A stretch of 6,053 nucleotides of DNA from an uncultured Porphyromonadaceae bacterium (GTDB lineage: Bacteria > Bacteroidota > Bacteroidia > Bacteroidales > Muribaculaceae), in NCBI GenBank assembly GCA_947174735.1, contig CAMWKC010000140.1:1-6053 (forward strand), read 5' to 3'. Positions 1 through 6,053 of the stretch are shown here, piece by piece. Numbering within the stretch: position 1 is the stretch's first letter; each line of letters begins with the position of its first letter. Under the pieces are notes generated by a model. The model saw nothing but the letters and a program-made list of their open reading frames with translations, made no database searches and was not told the DNA's origin. The position numbers and the translations under genes were made by a program.

Positions 1-2
1 CT

Positions 3-1433
3 TTAGTGTCAGAGACCATTATGGCGCAGGATCAGAAATTTATGCGCAGTTCTATTTATTCGGTATTGATAAATTCTGCTGACCAGAATACCCGTTTGGA
101 TCAAGAGGCACAGACTACCGATCCGACAGCCTATGCTGATGCTCTTCAGGGAACCAATATTTCTTCTTTGGGTGAAATCCCAGCTTTGGTCTTCCCGAAT
201 TTGGCTATTCCAGAGCAATTTAACAACCACAATTTGGATATCTTAATTGTCGATTTTGACCAGTTGGCAAGTGATATTTCTGAAGATCAGGCTAAAGAAG
301 CTCGCCCTAAAGGTGGAAGCACAGGCAAACTTCTCAAAGCTGTTGCCGCAGAACAGCTCGGTGGAAACTCGTCAATAGTTCGAGTTGAGAAAGTTGATGA
401 CTACATGCACGCAGTGATGAATAAGTTTATAGAGCAGAATCAAGTAGCCCCACTTATGGTGGCAAAATGGTATAATTATGATGCCACTCATCAGCCTAAG
501 TTTAACGAAGATGTTATTTTGGAAAGAGGTCTTGACAATGCTTCAGCAGCTGAGCTGGCAAAGGCAGCCGGTAACGATGAAGCCCGTGCTATGCTCTCGG
601 CTCAGGGATTTGAACTTCTTGACCATACTTTCCTTGTAGCAACCAATCTCCGTTTCCGTAATAATAAAGCACTTGCTAAGGAAATTGCAGATTTGGCTGA
701 AGCTGCAGTAGCTACTGGTGCTGCAGCAGCTGGCGGTGGGGCCCTAGGTCAACTTGCTGCTTTTGGTACTAAGAAAGCTACAGAGGCATCAGCTAATGCT
801 CTTCTTAAAGATGCCTATTCAGTAACGGCTGTCACAAATCTTTACAAGTTAGTTTGGAATGAAGATATCGATGCTCAGCTTGGCGAAAAAATTCTCTATA
901 ACGACAATGCCTCTCTTCAGGACCTTATAAATTCAGGCCTCTGTAAGTTAGAATATGTAGGTCAAACTAAGGCTCGCTCCGGAGTTAAGAAGGATAAAAA
1001 TAAAACTATTGCCGAACTTGCCAACTCTGCTACGGGACGTGCTATAGATAAGGCATTGGCTAAATTGCAGGTTGAGTACGAAATATTCCGAACTACTGTC
1101 CCTATTTCCAAGTGTGCCGATGGCTTCATATATGCAAAAATCGGTACTAAAGAAGGTGTTACAGAAGGTGATGAATATGAAATTCTGGAACAGTTCATGG
1201 ACAAAAACGGTAAAATCGGTTATAAGAAAGTAGGTTCAACTAAAGTTGAAAAGAACGGAGTATGGTTTAATACAATAGGAGCAGACGAACTTATTGCTAA
1301 TGCTGACGAAAAAGAGGTCGCTGCTATGAAGGAAGCTCGAGATCTCGGTTATACCAAATTCAAAGGAGCCAAAAAAGATTATTCCGGTTATTACCTTCGC
1401 CTTAAAAATAAAAAAGGTAAAATAGAAGATTGA
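3..1433 (+). CDS. Exported protein of unknown function, 5' end cut by window edge
   Basis: The reading frame is open to the left edge (first full codon at 3) and stops with TGA at 1431-1433. A GTG at 6 would give 475 aa, but the first residues (LVSETIMA, then QDQKFMRSS) look like the end of a signal peptide cleaved before Gln. The true start and hydrophobic core are therefore probably upstream, outside the window. Numbering from that GTG, I see KFMRSSIYS (11-19), IPEQFNNHNLDI (68-79), VAKWYN (152-157), an Ala/Gly-rich stretch (about 225-265), LYKLVWN (279-285) and a C-terminal segment with IGTKEGVTEGDEYEILE (379-395). This pattern recalls, from memory, a family of uncharacterised secreted proteins common in Bacteroidales. 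The last segment resembles small beta-barrel domains such as the FlgT C-terminal domain, which is an inference only. No enzyme motif or lipobox is visible. It is probably periplasmic or envelope-associated, with unknown function. The palindromic terminator starts 7 nt after the stop. Confidence 0.88.
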   Translation, partial: LVSETIMAQDQKFMRSSIYSVLINSADQNTRLDQEAQTTDPTAYADALQGTNISSLGEIPALVFPNLAIPEQFNNHNLDILIVDFDQLASDISEDQAKEARPKGGSTGKLLKAVAAEQLGGNSSIVRVEKVDDYMHAVMNKFIEQNQVAPLMVAKWYNYDATHQPKFNEDVILERGLDNASAAELAKAAGNDEARAMLSAQGFELLDHTFLVATNLRFRNNKALAKEIADLAEAAVATGAAAAGGGALGQLAAFGTKKATEASANALLKDAYSVTAVTNLYKLVWNEDIDAQLGEKILYNDNASLQDLINSGLCKLEYVGQTKARSGVKKDKNKTIAELANSATGRAIDKALAKLQVEYEIFRTTVPISKCADGFIYAKIGTKEGVTEGDEYEILEQFMDKNGKIGYKKVGSTKVEKNGVWFNTIGADELIANADEKEVAAMKEARDLGYTKFKGAKKDYSGYYLRLKNKKGKIED

Positions 1434-1440
1434 TCTAAAG

Positions 1441-1523
1441 AATTAGATTCCGTAATACTTGAATGAATAAAAGTGAGGTTAGTAACCTCACTTTTATTCA
1501 TTCAAGTATTACGGAATCTAATT
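1441..1523. repeat. 83-nt perfect palindrome (41-bp arms, 1-nt centre)
   Basis: Bases 1441-1481 are exactly the reverse complement of 1483-1523, with only G1482 between them. Pairing stops at the next base on each side (G1440 against T1524). The arms contain the inner stem GTGAGGTTA/TAACCTCAC flanked by an A-run and a T-run, which by itself is a terminator. The outer roughly 30 bp of each arm are far more than termination needs. The flanks differ from each other, and I see no convincing target-site duplication. It could be an elongated bidirectional terminator, a remnant of a small inverted-repeat mobile element, or a hairpin site for a single-strand-acting protein. Confidence 0.97.
1469..1495 (+). 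terminator. Rho-independent terminator core after the first gene
   Basis: The stem GTGAGGTTA (1473-1481) pairs with TAACCTCAC (1483-1491). AAAA precedes it and TTTT (1492-1495) follows it. It lies about 35 nt after the TGA of the upstream gene, so it very likely ends that transcript. Because it is symmetrical it could also stop transcription arriving from the right. A 1-nt loop is not sterically possible, so in RNA the inner pairs would open. Confidence 0.7.
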
Positions 1524-1526
1524 TAA

Positions 1527-1548
1527 GAGTCTGTAAAGACTGAGTCTG
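1527..1548. repeat. Short hairpin with repeated GAGTCTG
   Basis: AGTCT (1528-1532) and AGACT (1537-1541) form a 5-bp stem around GTAA. GAGTCTG occurs twice (1527-1533 and 1542-1548). It lies directly after the large palindrome. The role is unknown and it may be chance. Confidence 0.4.
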
Positions 1549-1563
1549 AATAGATGGTAATAA

Positions 1564-1737
1564 ATGAAAGAGGTAAGTAAAAGGGTGAAGCATGGGGCCG
1601 CTAAGGTTCTTTCATTTAAGATAAATAATAAGGAAGAAAGCTCATACCTGGTTCATAGGAAATCGGGTAATTTTGTTATGTTTGTATTTCAGCCGATTAT
1701 ATTTTTCTCAAACTTCATTCTTTTACTTTTGACATAG
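1564..1737 (+). CDS. Doubtful small ORF, 57 aa, Lys-rich with hydrophobic C-terminus
   Basis: ATG at 1564 opens 57 codons ending in TAG at 1735-1737. The N-terminal half is basic (MKEVSKRVKHGAAKVLSFK). The C-terminal end is strongly hydrophobic (FVMFVFQPIIFFSNFILLLL, about residues 37-56), which could form one membrane segment. There is no Shine-Dalgarno sequence or clear promoter, and I do not recognise a family. A 10-bp inverted repeat (1561-1570 with 1609-1618) overlaps the 5' end. In AT-rich DNA an open frame of this size can occur by chance. It could also be a fragment of a decayed gene. Confidence 0.2.
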   Translation: MKEVSKRVKHGAAKVLSFKINNKEESSYLVHRKSGNFVMFVFQPIIFFSNFILLLLT

Positions 1738-2342
1738 AAAACGTATTAGCTTGGTAAAACTTATTGATACCTATCTCATAAGTTCAGCCAATATCTTTTC
1801 TTTTGTCGGAACACTTCTTACACAGATGTCTCCATATCGAGAACACCGCATTCACTATCCTCTGTATGGTGCAAGGTCAAGGGCTGATCTTAAGACCTGT
1901 GTTTCACTTTATCTTACGAAGGATTGAAGTTCGGGCATCAATGCACTCTTTCTATTGACAGGTGGCTGCACACACAAATTCTATGAGTCGGAGTAGTTAC
2001 TGGCAGACTGCTTGCATACCATCTCTTCTCCAAGGTCTACATTACGGTTAACTTCCTAACTACTTTGAACTCATATTCTATAGTAGTCATATTTCCGCCC
2101 CATTTCTCCTTTTTCGCTATGATGTTGGGTCCGTCCATAGATAAAATAGATTTTCGTTTCGATCCTGCTATGATCGAGGTCAGGATGAATATACCAGAGT
2201 AAGGTATTTCAGCCCTTCTTCTACTCCATAATGCAGTCCGCGCTGGCTGTCTTTAAGTTCGATGAGAATATGTAAACTTTTTGCTTAAATTTTTACTATG
2301 TACCAAAAATCTGCTAACCTAAAGCATTTACTTCAACAACAA
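1738..2342. other. Gene-free stretch, no recognisable content
   Basis: The three forward frames and the reverse frames I read in this stretch are broken by stop codons every few tens of residues or less. I could not recognise a protein, tRNA, rRNA or known RNA motif. Some stop-free pieces have protein-like character, such as a minus-strand piece around 2060-2180 reading KSILSMDGPNIIAKKEKWG. This leaves a decayed gene possible, but no family could be assigned. No repeat of the tRNA-Lys 3' end is present, so I see no integration scar. Confidence 0.6.
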
Positions 2343-2376
2343 AAGAAGAGATAACTTATGAAAGTTATCTCTTCTT
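2343..2376 (-). terminator. Terminator hairpin of the tRNA-Lys transcript
   Basis: A perfect 15-bp inverted repeat, AAGAAGAGATAACTT (2343-2357) and its complement (2362-2376), encloses a 4-nt loop. Read on the minus strand it begins 5 nt after the tRNA 3' end and runs into a U-rich tail (CTTCTTTTGTTGTTG). The stem is AU-rich, so termination may be moderate. Confidence 0.72.
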
Positions 2377-2381
2377 ATTTG

Positions 2382-2454
2382 TGACCCCGGTGGGGCTCGA
2401 ACCCACGACCCAATGATTAAGAGTCATTTGCTCTACCAACTGAGCCACGGAGTC
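2382..2454 (-). tRNA. trnK: tRNA-Lys, anticodon CUU
   Basis: The reverse complement folds into a complete 73-nt cloverleaf. The acceptor stem is GACTCCG with CGGGGTC (one T-G pair). The D arm is GCTC/GAGC with loop AGTTGGTA. The anticodon stem is AATGA/TCATT with loop CTCTTAA. The variable loop is GGGTC. The T arm is GTGGG/CCCAC with loop TTCGAGC, and the discriminator base is A. The loop places CTT at positions 34-36, which reads the AAG lysine codon. CCA is not encoded (the sequence continues CAAA), so it must be added by the CCA-adding enzyme. A Bacteroidota-type promoter lies upstream and a hairpin terminator downstream, so the gene appears to be transcribed alone. Confidence 0.97.
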
Positions 2455-2496
2455 AGGTTTGTATGGCATGACGGTGTTGGTTCCGTTTTGCGAGTG

Positions 2497-2528
2497 CAAA
2501 GTTACGGCTTTTTTGAGTAACTGCCAAA
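2497..2528 (-). promoter_or_regulatory. Bacteroidota-type promoter of tRNA-Lys
   Basis: On the minus strand TTTG (2528-2525) is followed after 20 nt by TAACTTTG (2504-2497). This matches the Bacteroidota consensus TTTG, 19-21 nt, TAnnTTTG. The tRNA begins 42 nt after the -7 box, leaving a leader of roughly 35 nt to be trimmed by RNase P. This is the only promoter in the window with both boxes at correct spacing. Confidence 0.82.
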
Positions 2529-2587
2529 TATTTTAGTGTTTTTTTTTACACTTTTTTTGAAGATGAGTTTAGGGAGGTGATTTTTAA

Positions 2588-2641
2588 ATGATTGAGAATT
2601 TGGGATTGAGAATCGAAAAGAAAGAAGTGGAAGATAGATAA
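2588..2641 (+). CDS. Doubtful 17-codon ORF behind a perfect Shine-Dalgarno sequence
   Basis: The sequence AGGGAGGTGATT (2571-2582) contains a long match to the complement of the 16S rRNA 3' end. An ATG follows at 2588 with suitable spacing. The ORF encodes MIENLGLRIEKKEVEDR and ends in TAA. Bacteroidota genes rarely use strong Shine-Dalgarno sequences, so this stands out from the three recognised protein genes here. The ORF lies in purine-rich DNA, where AGGGAGG can arise by chance. No homologue is recognised and no clear forward promoter precedes it. Confidence 0.15.
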   Translation: MIENLGLRIEKKEVEDR

Positions 2642-2754
2642 ACAGAACTTCGGAAAGAGAGATAACGATGTGACAAAAAGTAATAGAAAGTGGAGATTAG
2701 AGCAGAGTAAAGAAATAGCCAATGAAAGAATATTAGAGCGGTAAAAAGGTGAAA
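2591..2754. other. Purine-rich low-complexity stretch between tRNA-Lys and the lipoprotein gene
   Basis: The + strand is overwhelmingly A and G (runs such as GAAAAGAAAGAAGTGGAAGA), with very few pyrimidines for about 160 nt. A 10-nt direct repeat, GATTGAGAAT, lies at its left end (2590-2599 and 2604-2613). The minus strand is open for 66 codons from a TTG start. That product is a Phe/Ser/Leu-rich artefact of the purine bias, so I do not call it a gene. No known RNA motif is recognised. Confidence 0.6.
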
Positions 2755-2792
2755 TTTTGCTAAAAAATAACGCTCATGTTTCAATTTATCAC

Positions 2793-2800
2793 TAACTTTA
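2793..2800 (+). promoter_or_regulatory. Probable -7 element for the lipoprotein gene
   Basis: TAACTTTA, followed by CAC, differs by one base from the TAnnTTTG element. It sits 112 nt before the ATG of the lipoprotein gene. No good TTTG box is found 19-21 nt upstream, so the call rests on the -7 box alone. If it is used, transcription would begin near 2807. Confidence 0.45.
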
Positions 2801-2911
2801 CACGTCCGTATCAGAGTGCGGCGTCCAGCTGAGAAGTAAAAGAGGCGGCCGTATTAAACAGAACGTACGTTACAATAGCATTATTTTATTATAAAACAAT
2901 CAATTAAGGTT
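2801..2911 (+). promoter_or_regulatory. Long 5' leader of the lipoprotein gene
   Basis: The presumed transcript has about 105 untranslated nt. There is a GC-rich block (about 2812-2853), then the 10-bp palindrome AACGTACGTT (2862-2871), then an AT-only palindrome TTTTAT-T-ATAAAA (2884-2896). AAGG at 2906-2909 sits just before the ATG and is at most a weak ribosome binding site. The leader is long enough to hold regulatory structure, but I recognise no known riboswitch. Confidence 0.35.
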
Positions 2912-4594
2912 ATGAACAAGAAAGTGTATTTTCTGGCCTTAGGTGTGGCTGCCGTTGGTATGACAGGCTGCTCAAAGAAACTGGGCCAGTTTCAGAGCGA
3001 CTACTTCTCGACCAATCCCACTCCCCTTGAGACAGTAGGTATGAATGTGCCTGCTACTGTTACCGGTAATCTGCCCGCCAAATTCATGGTGAAGAATGCC
3101 AAGGTCGTAACTACTCCGGTGCTTGTATATCAGGGTGGTGAGACAACAGGTACTCCTGTTACCATACAGGGTGAGAATGTACGCGCCAACGGTCAGGTAG
3201 TAGGTTTTAAGAACGGTGGTAATGTTACTATACCCTTCAATGTAGAGTATAAGCCCGAGATGGAGCAATCTGACCTTTACCTCGACTTCCAGGTAGACCA
3301 GAACGGTAAGCTTTACGGTCTGCCGCGTGTTAAGGTTGGTAACGGTATCATTGCTACTTCTACTCTTGCCAGCGCTGCTACAATCACTCCGGCTATAGCA
3401 GCTGACAAGTTCCAGCGTGTCATTAACGACCAATACAGTGCTGATATTCACTTCCTCATCAATCAGGCAGTGATACGTCCGGCTCAGACAGCTGCCAGCG
3501 ATTATATCGACCTTAACAAAGAGCTGCTTGAGGCTAATGCCGCTCCTAACAAGGAAATAGCAGGTATCACAATCCACTCTTACGCATCGCCTGACGGTTC
3601 GTTAGCTTTCAATACCGAGCTTGCCGAGCGTCGTGAGACCGTGACTACCAACTATATGGAAAATCAGCTGAAGAAGGATAAAATCACCGAGTTCGGCGAA
3701 CTGACTTCTTCATTCACTCCCGAAGACTGGGAAGGCTTCCAGAAATTAGTACAGAAGAGCAATATACAGGATAAAGACCTTATCCTCGGTGTGCTCTCTA
3801 TGTACAAAGATCCTGAAGAACGTGAACGTGAGATCCGTAACCTTGCATCTGTATTCAGCGAATTAGCCGACCAGATTCTGCCTCAGCTGCGTTACTCACG
3901 CATTATGGCTTCAATCAATACTATCGGTAAGAGCAACGAGGAACTGATTCAGCTTTTCGATACCAACCCGTCGAAGCTGACTGTTGACGAAATCCTCTAT
4001 GTAGCTACACTGACCAATGATAACGCCCGCAAGATGCAGGTTTATAAGAAGGCTTCGGAGCTCTATCCTAACGATTACCGTACCTTCAACAACCTCGGTA
4101 TGACCGAATATGAGGCTGGTGACTACACTGCTGCCAAAGCCGATTTCGAGAAGGCCTCACGTCTGGCTCCCAACAGCAAGGAAGTTGATATGAACCTCGG
4201 TCTTATCTCTCTGCTTAACGGTGACTACCGTAAAGCCAACGAGCTTATCGGTGCCGCTGCCGGTGTACCTGAGGCCAGCGACGCTCTCGGTGTTTACTAC
4301 CTGACACAGGGTGAAGTTACCAAAGCAAACAACGCTTTCGGCAACACCAAGAGCAACAATGCGGCTCTCGGTCAGATTCTTGCCAAGGACTACTCAAAAG
4401 CTCAGAACACTCTGGCTTCTGTGGCTAACCCCAATGCCACTACTTACTACCTAATGGCTATCGTCGCTGCCCGCACTAATAATCAGGCTCAGGTAACTGC
4501 CAACCTCAGCAAGGCTATTTCACTCGACCCGAACCTGAAGAGCCGTGCACAGAAGGATATGGAGTTCGCTAACTTTAACCTCAGCGCAATCTGA
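2912..4594 (+). CDS. Lipoprotein with OmpA-like domain and C-terminal TPR repeats
   Basis: The gene is intact: ATG at 2912, 560 codons, then TGA at 4592-4594. Residues 1-20 form a lipoprotein signal (MNKK, hydrophobic core, MTGC with Cys20 as lipid site). SKKL follows the Cys and lacks the acidic surface-export signal known in Bacteroidota, which suggests a periplasm-facing anchor. Residues about 21-165 are a beta-rich region. An OmpA-like fold covers about 178-335, with IHFLINQAVIRP (179-190) and YASPDGSLAFNTELAERRE (224-242). Where classical OmpA has the peptidoglycan-binding Asp, Ser226 seems to align; Arg240/241 is kept. TPR-like helices fill about 371-544, clearest at NNLGMTEYEAGDYTAAKADF (393-412). 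It probably works in the periplasm as an envelope scaffold or protein-interaction factor. Exact role and partners are unknown. It is transcribed singly, with its own terminator. Confidence 0.93.
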   Translation: MNKKVYFLALGVAAVGMTGCSKKLGQFQSDYFSTNPTPLETVGMNVPATVTGNLPAKFMVKNAKVVTTPVLVYQGGETTGTPVTIQGENVRANGQVVGFKNGGNVTIPFNVEYKPEMEQSDLYLDFQVDQNGKLYGLPRVKVGNGIIATSTLASAATITPAIAADKFQRVINDQYSADIHFLINQAVIRPAQTAASDYIDLNKELLEANAAPNKEIAGITIHSYASPDGSLAFNTELAERRETVTTNYMENQLKKDKITEFGELTSSFTPEDWEGFQKLVQKSNIQDKDLILGVLSMYKDPEEREREIRNLASVFSELADQILPQLRYSRIMASINTIGKSNEELIQLFDTNPSKLTVDEILYVATLTNDNARKMQVYKKASELYPNDYRTFNNLGMTEYEAGDYTAAKADFEKASRLAPNSKEVDMNLGLISLLNGDYRKANELIGAAAGVPEASDALGVYYLTQGEVTKANNAFGNTKSNNAALGQILAKDYSKAQNTLASVANPNATTYYLMAIVAARTNNQAQVTANLSKAISLDPNLKSRAQKDMEFANFNLSAI

Positions 4595-4645
4595 TAAAGA
4601 TCGGAATAAATTAAACAGCGGATAAATAACCTGTCCGATTACGTT

Positions 4646-4688
4646 TAAAACAGGGAGTGTCCTCTAACGACGGGCACTCCCTGTTTTA
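4646..4688 (+). terminator. Strong Rho-independent terminator after the lipoprotein gene
   Basis: TAAAACAGGGAGTG (4646-4659) pairs perfectly with CACTCCCTGTTTTA (4675-4688). One G-U and two C-G pairs extend the stem inward around a 9-nt loop. A-run, GC-rich stem and T-run give a classic terminator, about 50 nt after the stop codon. It separates the lipoprotein gene from recA. Confidence 0.92.
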
Positions 4689-4808
4689 TGTGGCTACTGA
4701 GGAAGATAGGGAAATATGACTGCAATAATCTGGCAGTAATGTGATAGGTGTTAAGAATTATTAAGTTTATTAATCGCTTGAAAATTAGGAATCAGAGTGT
4801 TTATTTTG

Positions 4809-4816
4809 TAACTTTG
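4809..4816 (+). promoter_or_regulatory. Bacteroidota -7 element for recA
   Basis: TAACTTTG, followed by CA, matches TAnnTTTG exactly and lies 77 nt before the recA ATG. No clear TTTG box is found at the usual spacing. The predicted leader is about 70 nt. No LexA-type SOS box is recognisable around it. Only AT-rich inverted sequence such as ATTAAGTTTATTAAT (4760-4774) lies upstream. Confidence 0.65.
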
Positions 4817-4893
4817 CAATGTCAAAACAGAGAAAATTATTTCAATGTTCTGACCTTCTAAGTGATAATAATCAAAACTAAAATATTATAGAT

Positions 4894-6053
4894 ATGGCAA
4901 AGAAGAAAACCACTGCCAAGCCTTCGGGCGGCCGTATAAACGACATAGAGGAGAAGCGCAAGGCTCTGAGCATGACCATGGCCCATCTGGAAAAAGACTT
5001 CGGTTCGGGTACAGTGATGCGTCTTGGTGACGATGCTGTGCAGGATATCGAAACCATCTCGACAGGCTCTATCGGACTTGACTATGCCTTAGGTGTGGGT
5101 GGTGTACCCCGCGGCCGTATCACCGAGATATACGGTCCCGAGTCATCGGGTAAAACCACATTGGCTATACACGTTATAGCCGAGGCTCAGAAAAAGGGCG
5201 GTATATGTGCTATTATAGATGCCGAGCATGCTTTCGACCGTTTTTATGCCGAGAAGCTTGGTGTAGATGTCAACAACCTGTATATAGCTCAGCCTGACAA
5301 CGGCGAGCAGGCTCTTGATATAGCTGAACAGCTTATCAATTCTGGAGCGATAGACGTACTTGTAATCGACTCAGTGGCCGCACTGACCCCTAAAGCCGAG
5401 ATAGAGGGTGAAATGGGTGATAAGAATGTAGGTCTTCATGCCCGTCTTATGTCGCAGGCTATGCGTAAGCTTACCGGCAGCATCTCGCGCACCCGTACAT
5501 GCTGTATATTCATCAACCAGATACGTGAGAAGATAGGGGTTATGTTCGGTAATCCGGAGACTACTACCGGCGGTAATGCTCTTAAGTTCTATTCGTCGGT
5601 ACGTATCGAAATACGTCCTTCTTCCTTTATCAAGGACGGTGACGTTTCAATAGGCCGTGTGGCTAAGGTGAAAGTTGTTAAGAACAAGGTTGCACCTCCG
5701 TTCATGAAGGCTGAATTTGAGATTCTGTTCGGCGAAGGTATCTCGCAGGCAGGCGAAATCATTGACCTTGCTGTAGAGCACGACATTGTTAAGAAGTCAG
5801 GCGCATGGTTCTCCTATAACGGCAATAAACTCGGACAGGGCCGCGACGCTGTGAAGCGTGTCATAGCTGAGAATCCTGAACTGGCTGAAGAACTTAAAGA
5901 ACAAATCATCAGTAAGCTCGATGCCGAACGTGAGGCAGCCCGTACATCGCGTCCCGGTTCGTTTACCGCAAAAACAACTGTCCGCAGTGATAGCGAAGAT
6001 GACGACTCAACTGACGACATGCCTGATGATGCTGACTTCGGTGATAACACACG
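4894..6053 (+). CDS. recA: RecA recombinase, 3' end cut by window edge
   Basis: ATG at 4894 begins 386 complete codons and the frame is still open at the right edge. RecA is the ATP-dependent recombinase that coats single-stranded DNA, pairs it with homologous duplex and activates SOS self-cleavage. Every key element is visible: Walker [10 protein letters not shown] (81-89, Lys87), catalytic Glu111 in IDAEHA, Walker B VLVID (155-159), L1 loop near EIEGEMGD (169-176), FINQIR with sensor Gln209, and the L2 region [19 protein letters not shown] (215-233). Residues sit a constant 15 positions later than in E. coli RecA through this core, owing to a Lys-rich N-terminal extension. The C-terminal tail (about 350 onward) is longer than in E. 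coli and ends in a strongly acidic Asp-rich stretch, which in known RecA proteins tempers DNA binding. There is no Shine-Dalgarno sequence before the ATG, as is usual in this phylum. Confidence 0.99.
   Translation, partial: MAKKKTTAKPSGGRINDIEEKRKALSMTMAHLEKDFGSGTVMRLGDDAVQDIETISTGSIGLDYALGVGGVPRGRITEIYGPESSGKTTLAIHVIAEAQKKGGICAIIDAEHAFDRFYAEKLGVDVNNLYIAQPDNGEQALDIAEQLINSGAIDVLVIDSVAALTPKAEIEGEMGDKNVGLHARLMSQAMRKLTGSISRTRTCCIFINQIREKIGVMFGNPETTTGGNALKFYSSVRIEIRPSSFIKDGDVSIGRVAKVKVVKNKVAPPFMKAEFEILFGEGISQAGEIIDLAVEHDIVKKSGAWFSYNGNKLGQGRDAVKRVIAENPELAEELKEQIISKLDAEREAARTSRPGSFTAKTTVRSDSEDDDSTDDMPDDADFGDNT

Noticed and set aside
1441..1523. The palindrome as a CRISPR repeat or integron attC site
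   Set aside because: There is only one copy, with no spacers, and perfect arms without the bulges and conserved core sites of attC.
1561..1618. A 10-bp inverted repeat as terminal repeats of a tiny insertion element
   Set aside because: Only 38 nt separate the arms and there is no target duplication. It is better read as a weak hairpin or chance.
2343..2454. tRNA-Lys as an integration site of a mobile element, with decayed cargo to its left
   Set aside because: No direct repeat of the tRNA 3' end and no integrase remnant could be found in the window.
2584..2784. A 66-codon minus-strand frame encoding a hydrophobic, Phe/Ser-rich peptide
   Set aside because: It needs a TTG start, has no ribosome site, and its composition is explained by the purine-rich + strand.
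2972..3577. A 201-codon open frame on the minus strand
   Set aside because: It lies entirely antisense inside the well-supported lipoprotein gene, and its translation is Cys/Tyr/Leu-rich without recognisable motifs.
4760..4774. ATTAAGTTTATTAAT as an operator upstream of recA
   Set aside because: It has only 5-bp arms in AT-rich DNA and is not a known LexA motif.
5589..6050. Two minus-strand open frames (65 and 78 codons)
   Set aside because: They are antisense shadows of recA, rich in Ser, with no motif.

Overview
The window looks like chromosomal DNA of a member of the Bacteroidota, most likely order Bacteroidales and possibly Muribaculaceae-like. Three signs support this. Promoter elements match the Bacteroidota -7 motif TAnnTTTG rather than a TATAAT box. 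The recognisable genes start without strong Shine-Dalgarno sequences. The proteins (an OmpA-like/TPR lipoprotein, a KFMRSS-type secreted protein and RecA) have a Bacteroidales character. The family placement is an inference from protein flavour, not from a search.

Layout: (1) 1-1433, + strand, the 3' part of a gene for an exported protein of unknown function whose start and most of whose signal peptide lie outside the window. (2) 1441-1523, an exceptional perfect palindrome with 41-bp arms around one central base, containing a terminator-like core. (3) About 1527-2342, a long stretch with no convincing gene, except a doubtful 57-codon ORF. (4) 2382-2454, - strand, tRNA-Lys(CUU), with a good Bacteroidota-type promoter upstream and a hairpin terminator downstream. 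(5) 2530-2800, a purine-rich gene-poor stretch with a doubtful 17-codon ORF behind a textbook Shine-Dalgarno sequence. (6) 2912-4594, + strand, an intact lipoprotein with an OmpA-like domain followed by TPR repeats, ended by a strong terminator. (7) 4894-6053, + strand, recA, running off the right edge.

The genes do not form an operon. Each unit has its own promoter or terminator signals, and the tRNA is transcribed away from the lipoprotein and recA. The lipoprotein and the first gene are both envelope proteins. RecA is housekeeping DNA repair. I see no defence system, CRISPR array, intact transposase or other obviously new system. The palindrome and the unexplained intergenic DNA are the most unusual parts.
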